From Adiantum capillus-veneris (taxonomy: Eukaryota; Streptophyta; Polypodiopsida; Polypodiales; Pteridaceae), in the NCBI GenBank assembly GCA_014529385.2, contig CM043969.1:23978446-24042445 (forward strand): a stretch of DNA of 64,000 nucleotides. Reading direction: 5' to 3'. The notes beneath the pieces are model-generated. The model saw only the letters and a program-made list of their open reading frames with translations. It did not search any database and was not told the origin of the DNA. The translations under genes and the position numbers were made by a program. Of the stretch, positions 10,810 through 21,648 are shown one piece after another (the stretch's first letter is position 1; each line of letters begins with the position of its first letter).

Positions 10810-12065
10810 ATGCCAAAGAGATGGGTAACACCATACCCACTCTACATACGCAAGCTTTCAATAAGTCAATAAAGAGCTCTATTTCCATGTACATGATTTT
10901 TGTTAAAGATTCTCAAAATGAACCTAATGCTTTAGTAAAAGAAAATAAAAACAATCACAAGGAACTAATGTTATCCAATTTTCTCAAGGGATTTCAAGAT
11001 GTTTTTATTGACGACATTCCTTGTGAACTACCTCCTAAACGAGGCGATGATGACCATGCAATTGAACTTCTTCTAGGAAGTTCACAGCCTAATAAACCTC
11101 CTTATAGAGTTTCTCAAGCTCAACAAGAGGAGATTATGCAGCAAGTGCATGAGTTAGTTGAGAAGGGCATGGTTAGGCCTAGCTCATCTCCATTTTGCTC
11201 ACCCGTGTTATTAGTGCAAAAGAAAGACAACACATATTGTATGTGTGTCGACTATACAACACTAAATAGGATCACTATCAAAAATAGGTTTCCCGTTCCA
11301 CGGATAAAAAACCTATTTGATAAGCTGCAAGGGTCGACCTACTTCAGTAGGATTGACCTAAAAAGTGGCTACCATCAAATAAGGATAGTTGATCAAGATA
11401 TTGTAAAGACCGCATTTCGCACTACGTTTGGTCTTTATGAATACATTGCCATGCCTTTTGGCTTGACCAATGCACCAACCACATTCAACCGATTGATGGA
11501 GAAGCTATTCAGGCCTCACCGAACCTTTACTGGAGTGTTCTTTGATGATATCATCATCTACTCTAATTCACTAGAGGAACACAAGCAACACCTCCAGGTA
11601 ATATTTCAAGTCTTAAGAGAATATAAACTTTATGTTAACCGAAAGAAAAGTGAGTTTTTCTTACAAGAGATTCAATATTTAGGTCATGTTATCTCTCAAG
11701 ATGGCATCCAAATGGATCCATCAAAGCTAGAGGTAATAAAAGGATGGCCTAATCCAAGGAATCTTCATGAACTAAGAAGCTTTATAGGTATGTGTGCATA
11801 CTATAGATGCTTCATAGAAAAGTTCTCACTAATAGCAGGACCATTACATGACCTAACAAAGAGAAACGTTAGGTACACATGGTCTGCCAAGGAGAACAAT
11901 GCTTTCGAAAAGCTTAAAGAAAAGCTTATCTCTCAACATGTGCTTACACTATCGGATCTCTCAAAGCCATTTAAGGTCCAATGTGACGCTTATGGTGATT
12001 TCCTTGGAGCTGTCTTGCTTCGAGAAGGGCACACCATAGCCTATGAAAGTCAAAGGCTCTGTTGA
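10800..12065 (+). CDS. Chromo-1 reverse transcriptase with start of RNase H
   Basis: A 421-codon open stretch of pol, joined to the upstream protease by a frame change. RT motifs in order: KPPYRVSQAQQEEI, RPSSSPFCSPVLLVQKKD, CVDYTTLN (about residue 155), FPVPRI, YFSRIDLKSGYHQIR (about 185), TAFRTTFGLYEYIAMPFGL, and the catalytic FFDD (GAT GAT at about 11541-11546, residue ~248) followed by IIIYS. Then the connection region (YLGHVISQDGIQMDPSK, FIGMCAYYRCFIEKFS) and the first RNase H aspartate in QCDAYGDFLGAVL. All catalytic RT residues are present. The frame is lost at about 12050 within RNase H. Confidence 0.92.
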   Translation: MYIDAKEMGNTIPTLHTQAFNKSIKSSISMYMIFVKDSQNEPNALVKENKNNHKELMLSNFLKGFQDVFIDDIPCELPPKRGDDDHAIELLLGSSQPNKPPYRVSQAQQEEIMQQVHELVEKGMVRPSSSPFCSPVLLVQKKDNTYCMCVDYTTLNRITIKNRFPVPRIKNLFDKLQGSTYFSRIDLKSGYHQIRIVDQDIVKTAFRTTFGLYEYIAMPFGLTNAPTTFNRLMEKLFRPHRTFTGVFFDDIIIYSNSLEEHKQHLQVIFQVLREYKLYVNRKKSEFFLQEIQYLGHVISQDGIQMDPSKLEVIKGWPNPRNLHELRSFIGMCAYYRCFIEKFSLIAGPLHDLTKRNVRYTWSAKENNAFEKLKEKLISQHVLTLSDLSKPFKVQCDAYGDFLGAVLLREGHTIAYESQRLC

Positions 12066-12549
12066 GCAAGCTCTAGGCATATATGAAAAAGAACTCCTCA
12101 CAGTTCTACATGCCTTAGATTCAAGGAAGCACTATTTATTGGGGACTCCTTTCATTCTGCGGATGGATCACCAAAGCCTTAAGTACTTCATGGCGCAGAC
12201 CAAGCTCTCCGACAAACAAATGAGGTGGGCAAATTTCCTTTCACAATTTCATTTTCATATTGCTCACATTGTTAGCAAGCATAATCAAGTAGCCGATGCA
12301 CTCTCAAGATGGCCGAGAGTGAATGCGGTTTCTATAGCAACTCACAATGATCTATCTTCTATGATAGATGAGTATGCTATTGATCCCAATTTTAGAGATG
12401 TGATTCTAGCCCTTGCATTAGGGAAGAAAGAGGAACCATTTGATGGTTATATTCTCTATGGCAATAGACCATGTGTTACTAACTCACTGCGTGAGAAAGT
12501 AATGTATGAATCTCATGCTCCTCCTTATGCGGGGCATAGAGGGATTTAG
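12043..12549 (+). pseudogene. Chromo-1 RNase H remainder and integrase N-terminus
   Basis: Continues pol in a shifted frame: YEKELLTVLHALDSRKHYL (glutamate), MDHQSLKYFM (aspartate), NQVADALSRWP (final aspartate). Then a spacer and the start of the integrase zinc-binding module (HAPPYAGHRGI, two histidines) before a TAG at 12547. RNase H removes the RNA template during reverse transcription. Residues are conserved but the reading frame is broken from the RT. Confidence 0.88.
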
Positions 12550-13314
12550 TCTACCCGAAAAGGGATTGAAACATATTTCTATTGGCCTACAATGAAAGCA
12601 AACATACAAGAGTATGTTTCTAAATGTGTGGTATGCCAAAAGACGAAGTTTGATAGAGGGAAGCAACCTGGATTGCTTCAACCTTTGCCAATCCCTAATT
12701 CACCATGGGATAGCATATCCATGGATTTTATCATTATTGCCGAAGTCTATCCATGGGAATACGGAATCAAAAAGACTATCAAAGCCCATCAAATGGCAAC
12801 CCTATTTATATCACAAATCTTCAAGTATCATGGCTTGCCAATGTCCATAGTGTCGGATAGAGATCCTAGAATGACCAATAATTTTTGGAAGGGTCTCTTC
12901 GAGAATTTAGGGACAAGGCTAAATTTCTCTTTGGTCAATCACCCGCAAACGGATGGCCAAAGTGAAATAGCTAACCTAACAATTCTTGATCTACTAAAAG
13001 CCTATGTAATGGAAGTAGATCAAAGGTCCCAATGGGAGAAGTACTTACCCTTAGTGGAGTATGCCTACAATAACACTGTACATACTTCCACGGGAAAAGC
13101 ACCCTTCGAGGTAATTGAGGGAAGATCAAAAAGTCCCCTGCTACTTAAAGTACATGGGAAGATCTTCGTTGCAGATGAGTATAGCCGGGACCTACAAGAA
13201 TCTTTCCAAAAGATTAAGGATGCTATCTCTATCTCACAACAAAGGCAAAAGGTTGCTACCAATAAGCACAAAAGAGACCAAGCCTTTAAAGAAAAACGAT
13301 TGGGTCTTACTTAA
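12550..13314 (+). pseudogene. Chromo-1 integrase core
   Basis: After the stop, the zinc-binding cysteines (CVVC) and the catalytic core follow: SMDFI (first D), VSDRDPRM (second D), PQTDGQSEIAN (E). Compared with Chromo-2 and with the usual core, about 15-20 residues are missing between SMDFI and KKTIKAHQMATLF (around 12735-12775), which removes a core strand. The frame then ends in nonsense at 13314. Integrase inserts the cDNA into the chromosome; this one should be inactive. Confidence 0.9.
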
Positions 13315-13743
13315 ATTTCCCAAGGCTCGATTAAGGCACACGATGGGCAAGCATCCTACGAGACACCAAAAGTACTATCCTAAGTTAGCAAAAAGGTACT
13401 ATGGTCCCTTCCTGATTCTTAGACCAATCAATGACATGGCCTATCAACTCAAGTTGCCCAGTCATTGGCTCATACACAATGCTTTTCATGTGAGCCTAGT
13501 AAACCCTTACAAAGGAGAGCCACCTCAAGAACCAACTATTGAAGACCCATCAGAGATCGAGGACCAAGAAGAGGTATTGCAGCCCGAGTCCATTCTCCGA
13601 CATGAAGACAAGGTATTAAGATGTGGTAAGACTATCCAATAGTATCTCATTAAGTTTAAGAATTATCCTTTTGAAGATGCTAGATGGATGCAAGACATGC
13701 AATTAAAGGACAATATAAACCTTGTCAATGCTTCCCTAGAGTA
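13255..13743 (+). pseudogene. Chromo-1 integrase C-terminus with chromodomain
   Basis: In the frame overlapping the previous one: [15 protein letters not shown], then the GPY/F module ([20 protein letters not shown]), [16 protein letters not shown], and a chromodomain-like end ([18 protein letters not shown], then YLIKFKNYPFEDARWM) interrupted by one TAG at about 13640. The chromodomain is the hallmark of chromoviruses and targets integration to particular chromatin marks. It identifies Chromo-1 as a chromovirus. Confidence 0.88.
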
Positions 13744-14098
13744 AGCAAATGTACAAATGTTTAAAATGAACAAAGTTTTTGTCTTATAAGACTCTCTTTT
13801 TCTTTATTGTGCACAAATGCTAGATAGTATGGATGCTTAGAATCAAGTTTGCGGAGACGACGTCTCCCAAACACCAAGTAGAGCTTGTCACTCTACTATG
13901 GAATATCAATAGGACTAATGTGCAAACATGCTTGCAGCAGCTTAGGCTCTTAAGCACCAAATGGATTAGTCATCCATTCTGGAATGATGTTGTAGGGTAA
14001 CATAGGGATCCTCTCCCCGCTAGAAAAAGGACTAATGAATAGGCTTTATCTTCTCTACCCCATAGTCAAGGACGACTATGATTTCAAGAGAGAGGTAA
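13744..14098 (+). other. Chromo-1 3' untranslated region and polypurine tract
   Basis: No open frame of note. It ends in a purine tract (AAGAGAGAGG, about 14086-14095) immediately before the 3' LTR, the plus-strand primer for DNA synthesis. Confidence 0.75.
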
Positions 14099-15698
14099 TG
14101 TAATAATAACTAATATCTAATTCTCCTAAATTATTTTCTCATGTTAAACTGATCATTTAATATGGGGAAGTACCAAGGGAAAAAAAGCTAGAATATTGGT
14201 TAAGCTGGAAAACCAACCACAATAGGGATCCAAAGGAGGGAAAATAGGGATCCAAAGGGGGGGCCATCTGCAAAAGAGCAATGTGCAACAATGGGCTTCA
14301 AAGACCCGAAGGTTCAGCCCATTAAGACTTCCAAAAATCAAAGGTTATGTCCAATGGTTCCAACCCTAGGGAAAATTGGATGGTTTAGTGATGACCAAAA
14401 AGTCTTCATGGCTCCTAAAGAGGACGGGGCGAGCCCTACAGGTAGGGTAAGAGAGAGAAGCTTGTGAGAGAACACACACACACACACACTATCAAAGGCT
14501 TCCCTTTACATAAAGGGCATAATGGACACATGTCAGCTCCCTAGCCCAATTGCCCACAAGGTGCATTCAAATCCTATTAGATGACCATAGAGGCGGACCA
14601 ATGAGAATTAGGCTAGAGTTAATCTAGTTTAATTCATTTAGAAACACTTGATAAAAGAACCAATAAGAATTAAGCTCTCTAGAAGACTATTGGACAGTCT
14701 CCCAAGGGGTCCAACGAGCATTCATCAGCCCAATGGCTTGCCTGCTTCTTATTGGCCAAAAGACAAAGGGGTCCAATGAGAGTTTAATTGATATATTTAA
14801 TTACCTAGAGCTCTCACAAAAGGGGAAAGGGGGACACATGTCACAAGACTATCACTTATGCTTCTCAATTTTCATTGGCTAAGCTTTGCAGGGTCCAATG
14901 GGGTGCCAGCATGAGTAATTTGCAAGAGGGGTCGACCAAGAGAGAGAGGGGGCTGATTTTGGCAAGGCATTATCACACACACACTCACACAATCTCATGT
15001 GTGAAGCAAGAAGACTCTCTCTCTCTCTCCTTCTCAAGCTTTAATGGAAAGCTCATCATCTACTCCAAGCTTGTGAGAAGGGAGGCCTACACCGACAACT
15101 CTTGGCTTTGTGATGCAAATCCAACCAAAAGCAAAGCTTCAATGCATGCTCATCACCTCTACCATGCTAATTACTAAGCTATGCTAGGCTTTTATGAGTG
15201 ATTATGGGAGGAGATATACTTCTTTCTCGTAAGACTACTCCTTCTTCCTCTCAATCTACTCTCATACCCTGCTAGCTCTCACCATCTTCGAAAGCGTGTG
15301 AGGTCTTGGGTCTGAGACCACGAGGGAATTGATGTTGTGTTTTATAAGTGTTTGTTTAGTGCTTGAAGCTGCCATCTTCGTTGCACTAGCTAGTTATTGA
15401 AGGAACACAAAGAATTGTATTGTAAAATGTCTCCCTTCATGGGGGAAACCTATAATACAAAGCCTTTTGGAGGGGGGACCGGCTCCATGTAAATTTGGTC
15501 CTCAACTATTGTCAATAGCTTAATTTCTCTCTATTTTGAAGTATTGTTCATGCCTATCTAACTAGGTGTTATGCTTTTTGTTGCTCTCTCCATCCAAGCA
15601 CTCTTGCTATGCTCAGTAAGAATCTATTCTAATGTAATGCTCACTATATTCATGTTGTTTCCCGTTAAACACAAGTTACTAGGCCATTAAATGTTACA
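14099..15698 (+). repeat. Chromo-1 3' LTR (~1600 bp)
   Basis: Starts TGTAATAATAACTAATATC and ends AAATGTTACA, matching 5959-7580. Differences are scattered substitutions and short indels, for instance a shorter (AC)n at about 14472-14488. The next base resumes the PPR array. Confidence 0.93.
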
Positions 15699-18600
15699 TC
15701 TTAGCCCTATCACATTTGTCATGCATGTTGACCAAGGTAGTGCCAATCATAACATTTTTTTTCAACAGCCCTTGACTAAAGATATCATCATGAGTTCTTT
15801 TGTCCATCCTACCATCTTCCAAATTTCCACATGCCTTCAAGATGCAAGCATAGGTGATTGCATATTTGGAGAGATGCGCTCACCTCGCATCAGCTGAAAA
15901 CAACCCAGACTTCTTGGCTCCGCCCTTGTTCGGCATATCCCGCATTCAGTGCAATCTGAGGCATAACATTCTGGACAGGCAGCTCCTCAATATTCTTTTG
16001 TGCTTTTTGAAGTACACCACATTTGGCATACATGTAAACCAAGGCAGTGCCAAGCATGATGTTTTGTTTCAACACGCCTGACTAACAATATCATCGTGAA
16101 TTATTTTTTCCATATTGGCATTCTACATAGTGCCACAAGCCTTCATGATGCAAGTGTGATTGCACCTGAAGAAATGCCCTCGCTTTGCATCTACTGAAAA
16201 TAGTCCAAAGATTTATGGCCCTGCCCTTGTTGAGCATATCGTGTAATTAGTCTATTCCAAGAGACGACATTCCGGACATAAAGCTTCTCAAGTACTTTTT
16301 GTGCTTTCTAAAGCACACGACATCTGGCATACATGTCGATCAAGGCAGTGCCAAGCACAATGTTTTGTTTCAATAGCCCTTGTCTAACAATATTATAGTT
16401 GCCCATATTGGAGTCCTATATAGTACCACACACCTTCAAGACGCAAGTAGAGGTAATTACATACCTCACTTTGTGTCCGCTGAAAATCCCAGAGCTTCTT
16501 GGTCATGCACTTGTTTTGGGAATGTCCTACAATCAATGCATTCCAAGAGACAATATTTTGGACAAGAAACTCATTAGGAATCTTGGCATTGAGGGGCCAA
16601 GAAGCTCTAGATTTTTTTGAGCAGCCCCTGACTAATAATATCATCATGAATTTTGTTGCCCATATTAGGCTCTTACATAGTGCCACCTGCCTTCAACACA
16701 AAAGCATAGGTAAATGCATCTAGAGAGATGACCTCGCTTCGCATCAACTGAAAACAGTCCACGGCTTCTTGGCCCTACCACATTTGGCATACCGTTGACC
16801 AAGGCAGTGCAATCATAGCATTTTGTTTTTGGCAGTCCCTGAGTAACAATAGCATCATGAGCTCTTTTGCCCATCTCAACGTCTTCCAAATTGCCACATG
16901 CCCTCAAGATGCAAGCATGGGTGATTGCATCTAGAGAGATGTGCTTGCTTCAGCCCCTCAAGAACTCATTGTTCTTTCTAAAGTACACCACATCTTCCTA
17001 GCCCTGCCCATGTTTCAGATATCTTGTAATCAGTGCATTTCAAGAGTAGACATTCCGTATAAGAAGCTCTTTGAGCACTTTTTGTGCTTTCTGAAGTACA
17101 CCATATTTGGAATACATGTCGACCCAAGCAATGCCAAAGCACAACTTCTTTTCTCAGCAACCCGTGACTAACAATATCATCATGAATTTAGTTGCCCATA
17201 TCAGCGTCTTGTATAGTATCACATGCCTTCAAGAGGAAAGTATAGGTGATTGCATCTAGAGCAATGTCCTTGATTTGTATCTTGTAAAAATAGCCCAGGG
17301 CTTTCTGGCCCTGCCACATTTGGCATACATGTCGACAAAGGCAATGCCAAGCATAAAGATTTTCTTGACAATCTAACAATATGATTGTAATCTCTTTTGC
17401 CTATCTTGGCGCCTGCTGAATTGCCACATGCCTTCAAAATACAAGCATAGGTGCTTGCATATAGAGAGATCCACTCACTTTGCATCAGTTGAAAATATTC
17501 TAGAGCTTCTTGGCCTCGGCCCTGTTTGGCATATCTAGCAATTAGTGCAATCTATAACTTAACATTTCAGACATACATCTCCTCAAGAACTCGTTGTGCT
17601 TTCTGAAGTACACCACATCTATCTTATATGATGTTTTTTTTAACAGCCCCTAGCTAACAATATCATCATGAATTACATTGCCCATATTGCCATTCTGCAT
17701 AGTACCACATGCCTTCAAGATGCAAGCATAAGCGATTGCATCTAAAGAAATGCCCTCGCTTCACATTTGTTGAAAATAGCCTAAAAGATTTTTGTGTTGA
17801 GCATATCCTGCAACAATTAGTGCGTTCCAAGAGATGACATTCTGTATAGAAAGCTCCTTATGCACTTTTTTGTACTTTCTCAAGAACACCACATCTCGCA
17901 TATGTGACCATTGCTCCTACGTAGTGCCACATGCTTTCAAGATGCAAGCATAGGTGATTACAATAGGAGAAATGTCCTCACTTCGCATCCTGAAAATAGC
18001 CAACTAGAGGTTCCTAGCCCTATCCTTGTTAGGCATATCCCACAATCAATAGCACTTGAAGAGACAACATTATGTACATCAAGGCGGTGCCACATGCCTT
18101 CAAGACGAAAGCATAGGTGATTGCATATGGAGAGATTCCCTCGCTTTGCATTTGTTAGAAATAGCCCAGGGCTCCATGGCCCTACCACATTTGGCATACA
18201 TGTCAACCAAGACAGTGCCAAGCATTACGTTTTATAAAAGGGCATCACATTTGGCATACATATGAGCCGAAGAATTGGCAAGCACAACATGTTTCCGAGA
18301 GCCTTTGAGCAGCAATCCATGCAATGAGCAAGCTAAGAAAGAAGACTGCAATAGGGGAGTTGCCCTCGTGTTGCATCCCAACAAAAATAATCTAGAGCTT
18401 CCTTGGCATGCCCTTGCTAGGCATATCCTCTTATAAGAGCACTCCAAGAGACTTCATTTAGTGAGAAACCTCACTTTGCATCCAATTAAAATAGTCTAGA
18501 ACTTCCTTGCATCATCAATGTTGGGCATCTCCTACACTTAGCCTGCTGCAAGAGACAACATCCCAACGATGCACTTCAATAAGTTTTTGTGCTATTGTGA

Positions 18601-18852
18601 GGACACCACATTTGGCATACATATTGATCAAACCACTTCCAAGCATGACATGATTAGCAATCACATCACGTGATTTTCAATACCCTTGTGACACGCATAT
18701 TGGGCATATCTTGCAACCAACACATTGTAGGTGATGACATTCACGAGAGAATGTGCATCAAGAACTTTTCATGCTTTTGTGGCAGTACAACATTTGGCAT
18801 ACATATCAACCAAAGCATTGCCAAGCATGACATCATCCACCAAGAGCCTCGG
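15699..18852 (-). pseudogene. Degraded pentatricopeptide-repeat (PPR) array
   Basis: On the minus strand the sequence is a tandem array of PPR-coding units. A landmark, the coding for about DAITYACILKACG (minus), recurs at roughly 15832, 16132, 16427, 16682, 16894, 17221, 17425, 17705, 17927 and 18088, and other frames give GTALVYMYAKCGVLQKAQ, ELPVQNVMPQIAL and SSAHMYAKCDALL. PPR proteins of this type bind organelle transcripts. No unit stays open for long: stops, indels and lost segments occur in every repeat, and spacing varies from ~160 to ~330 bases, so this is a pseudogene or several fused remnants. No start, transit peptide or E/DYW end is visible. It continues at 43725-44229 and at 5958-5745. 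Confidence 0.85.
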
Positions 18853-19015
18853 TGTTAACCCTCACGGCTCACGGACGCCCTATCACCTACGACACACATT
18901 GTATTATTTACTTGGTAGAGTCAGGTACTGGGCTTGTCGGTGCAATAGGAAAAGGGTAAGAGTGATCGCCAATGAGAGGTGCACTCTAACTGGAACATTC
19001 AAGGGATTAGTTGGC
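18853..19015 (+). repeat. OTA-1 5' LTR, piece 1 of 3
   Basis: First 163 bases of the LTR (TGTTAACCCTCACGG to GATTAGTTGGC), matching 43125-43286 with about ten differences. TTGGC at 19011-19015 is the target duplication made by OTA-2; its partner is 32934-32938. Confidence 0.92.
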
Positions 19016-19253
19016 TGTGCGCTCCTTGCCGCACTGTCGAAGCAAGGGACTTGCCGTTACACCGTGTGCGAGCCATAGACGGCTCCAAGCACACAACTAG
19101 CTTAACTAGTAAGCTCAAAAGAGGGCAATGGTGTGTCATTCACCAATCTATGCTCCTGCCGTGGAGGATTCCTCGCCGCGAAGAAGAAGGAGACGCCGCT
19201 ACGTCGTGCTCAACCTCTTCACCGCCGTCGTGCCGCCGCAATGCTCGATTGCA

Positions 19254-19310
<57 letters not shown>

Positions 19311-19619
19311 ACACACAAGGAGGTGAAGAAGAAGAAGATGGAGATGGAGATGGAGCAAGAGCACTCTTCTATTGCACAAATGAGAGAATAAGTGAATTTT
19401 AGGTTTAGTTGGCTTTTATATGAGCTCACCCCATTCACACTTGGGCGCCCATGCTTAGCCAACTAATCCCTTGAATGTCCCGGTTAGAGTGCGCCTCTCA
19501 TCGGCGATCACTCTTACCCTTTTCCTATTGGTCCAACAAGCCCAGTACCTGACTCTACCAAATACATAATACACGTCCGTCGTAGGTGATGGGGTGTCCG
19601 TGAGCCGTGAGGGTTAACA
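19016..19619 (-). repeat. OTA-2 3' LTR (604 bp)
   Basis: In plus orientation runs TGTGCGCTCC to GGGTTAACA. Matches 32313-32933 with roughly ten substitutions by eye plus microsatellite and one small indel difference, i.e. about 2% divergence. Contains a composite (CT)n(CA)n microsatellite at 19253-19317. Confidence 0.93.
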
Positions 19620-19631
19620 TGCCCCCTTCCT
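19620..19631 (-). other. OTA-2 polypurine tract
   Basis: Minus strand reads AGGAAGGGGGCA directly before the 3' LTR; the same tract precedes the 3' LTRs of OTA-1 (43112-43124) and OTA-3 (56946-56958). Confidence 0.85.
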
Positions 19632-20981
19632 GATGTAGATTCCGTCCTCGGAAGCTATTGAGTTGAAGCTCGTTCGTCGAGGTGGAAGAGCATTTGAGAT
19701 GAATGTCCTTAGCCTTCTTCAGTCACTGCAAAATCAAACAACATTGGCACAGTAATTGCATTCTCTTAAAAAGCATATGCAGTTTTAGGTAGACAAATTG
19801 ATTGGTAAAAGAATTTCAAACAATTTGGTAGCAATAAACATTAAATTGCAATGTAAGCAAATGCATAAACAGATGTAAAGGTAAAAAATTAAACAAGTCT
19901 GGGGTCGCTAATTTGACGGTCGAAAGGCACTAGAGATCGAATATTAATACCATGGGTAAGCTTCTTAATTTTTTGTGGTCAATTAAGTTGTTTAATCGCG
20001 AGAGCCAAGTATTCATGTTCGAGGGCTGACTAGAGGCTATATTTAGAAGACCTTGTAGTTAAGCCACCATAAAAGGAATTTCTCATGAAATCATCGCCTG
20101 ACTGATTACTTTTTCTTTGACCCCCCAAAGTCTTTTCACAGTGATTCAATTTTGATGTGTGTGCTTATTTTGTATGCCTTGGGTTTTTTGCTTTTCAAGT
20201 AAAAGCGCCCATACTGGGAACCTCTAGGGCTCTAGTACCATAGGCAATACATGTGAGTGAAGTACCAAATTAAGCTGAGATTTCTCTTCCAGCTTAAGAT
20301 TTTACAATGTGGCACTTTGATTTTTTGTTTGTTCATTTTCAGCATTTTAATTTTGTAACTTTGGGGGGTCATAGAACACTGATACACCTCCCCAGGCTCA
20401 TCACACTAGTAAACTCCCTTTATAATACTTAAGCTAAAGGTCAATAGGGTCAAGCCCACTAGAAAGCCCTAGTACATTTCACACAATGCTGCCTAAATCA
20501 GATTAAGAACCTAAGTAACCATTAATTATTAGGAAGGCATTCCCCATGGTATTAAGAGAAGACTCTAACACCTAACTTGGTCAAACTAGTTTGTCGGACT
20601 GCTTGATTTTTAAACCTAGACAAGTGATTATGACAAAAAATTACATTGAATTAAATGTTTGATACTAAGCAAATGCGGTGTATATTAGGCTACCAATCAC
20701 AATTAAAGCTGACAATCATAGATGCAAAAAAGATAAGGGGCAATGCTAATGGACAAGAAACACCTGTTTGTGTCGATGGTCGCGCTTGATTTGAAGAGTG
20801 AGTCGAGATAAAGATTCCATGAAGGTTTAAATCCTACCAATAGCAACACGCTCCTGTACACACTAGGAAACAAAAGGAATACCTCCAAGAGGCACATTAG
20901 TGGGAAAAGGTACCAACACTTATTGAACACAACAAAAAACATAAGGAACCCTAACCTAATTATTTGCACTCCCCTAGAGAG
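19632..20981 (-). other. OTA-2 long 3' noncoding region
   Basis: About 1.35 kb without a supported gene. It is homologous in the same orientation relative to the element to 41800-43110 of OTA-1 and 55640-56945 of OTA-3, including a 'tcgaccg...ctctagtgcc' block, so it is a conserved part of the family rather than random DNA. Its role is unknown. Confidence 0.7.
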
Positions 20982-21404
20982 TCAAGGGAATAGGATATTG
21001 TAGAGGTTGGGGGGAAACCCTAAGGCTAAACCCCTATCCTCGTCGTCGAGATAAACAAAGTCATCATCCATGAGACCATATGTGCCATTCGTGTAGTCGT
21101 GTAAATTTTCTTCTTCATCATAGGTGCCCATGTTTACTAAGAAGGTCACTAGATGCCTATAGTCATCTTGGTCAAAAGGGTAGGCTTGTGCAATGGGAGA
21201 AACACTCTCTACTAAGTATGGATCAGACGTGGTCAATAGACGTATCAGCCATTCTAACTCCTCAAAATTCCTCTCAGATGCTAGCGTACCTATCAAATCC
21301 CATTCACATGCAAGCACTGGAAAGACCATGTGAAATATTTGTGAAAAGTAACAAGGGTACCTCTCACCCAAGGCAGGAGTGGATGACTCTAGCGTACTAG
21401 CCAT
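20982..21404 (-). CDS. OTA-2 accessory ORF downstream of pol (~140 aa, unknown function)
   Basis: Same strand as gag-pol, 245 bases beyond the tail stop. The open frame begins at 21440; I prefer the internal start MASTLESSTPALGER at 21404. The product is mostly helical-looking in its first two thirds (LACEWDLIGTLASERNFEELE, WLIRLL) and then very acidic (YDEEENLHDY, MDDDFVYLDDEDRG), ending PPNLYNILFP. No signal peptide or membrane segment, so not an env-like protein. I do not recognise it. It is uninterrupted although pol has several stops. The non-autonomous relatives OTA-1 and OTA-3 have unrelated, shorter sequence here. It could be an element-specific accessory gene or captured host sequence. 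Confidence 0.55.
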   Translation of the reverse strand: MASTLESSTPALGERYPCYFSQIFHMVFPVLACEWDLIGTLASERNFEELEWLIRLLTTSDPYLVESVSPIAQAYPFDQDDYRHLVTFLVNMGTYDEEENLHDYTNGTYGLMDDDFVYLDDEDRGLALGFPPNLYNILFP

Positions 21405-21648
21405 ATATGTACACGCAAATAGATGATGGTTAGAGTGCAAATATTACAAGGGTCGTGTTCTTGTGCAATTTGTTTTTATGATTTGTGTTATGGCTCTTGC
21501 TCTTTTACTTTTTTATCTTGTTTTTGTGAGTATAAGGCTTTATATATACATTCCCTAAGATTGGGGATTAAGAGGTCAGGGAGAAAGGTTGAGAGGGAAG
21601 CAAGTGAATGATGGATGTCAACAAACACTCCCCCCTTTCTTGGGTAGA

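Larger units (their letters stand above)
5959..15698 (+). mobile_element. Chromo-1: complete Ty3/gypsy chromovirus
   Basis: A 9.7 kb element with LTRs of ~1.6 kb, initiator-Met primer-binding site, gag, protease, RT, RNase H, integrase and a chromodomain-like end, then a purine tract and 3' LTR. TCTT flanks both sides (5955-5958 and 15699-15702). Joining the flanks after removing one TCTT restores a PPR sequence ('cttcttagccctatcacattt') matching other repeats of the array ('cttcttggccctaccacattt'), which proves the insertion site. The copy is dead: gag is duplicated, and stops and frameshifts occur in gag, RNase H and integrase. Confidence 0.95.

Noticed and set aside
13255-13743. Chromo-1 chromodomain as evidence of a current functional element
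   Set aside because: Upstream stops, a truncated integrase core and a duplicated gag make this copy non-functional.
15699-18852. An active multi-exon PPR gene with introns
   Set aside because: Stops and indels fall inside the repeat motifs themselves and no consistent splice pattern repairs them.
20982-21404. The OTA-2 accessory ORF as an env-like gene
   Set aside because: No signal peptide, transmembrane segment or glycosylation-rich ectodomain; too short.
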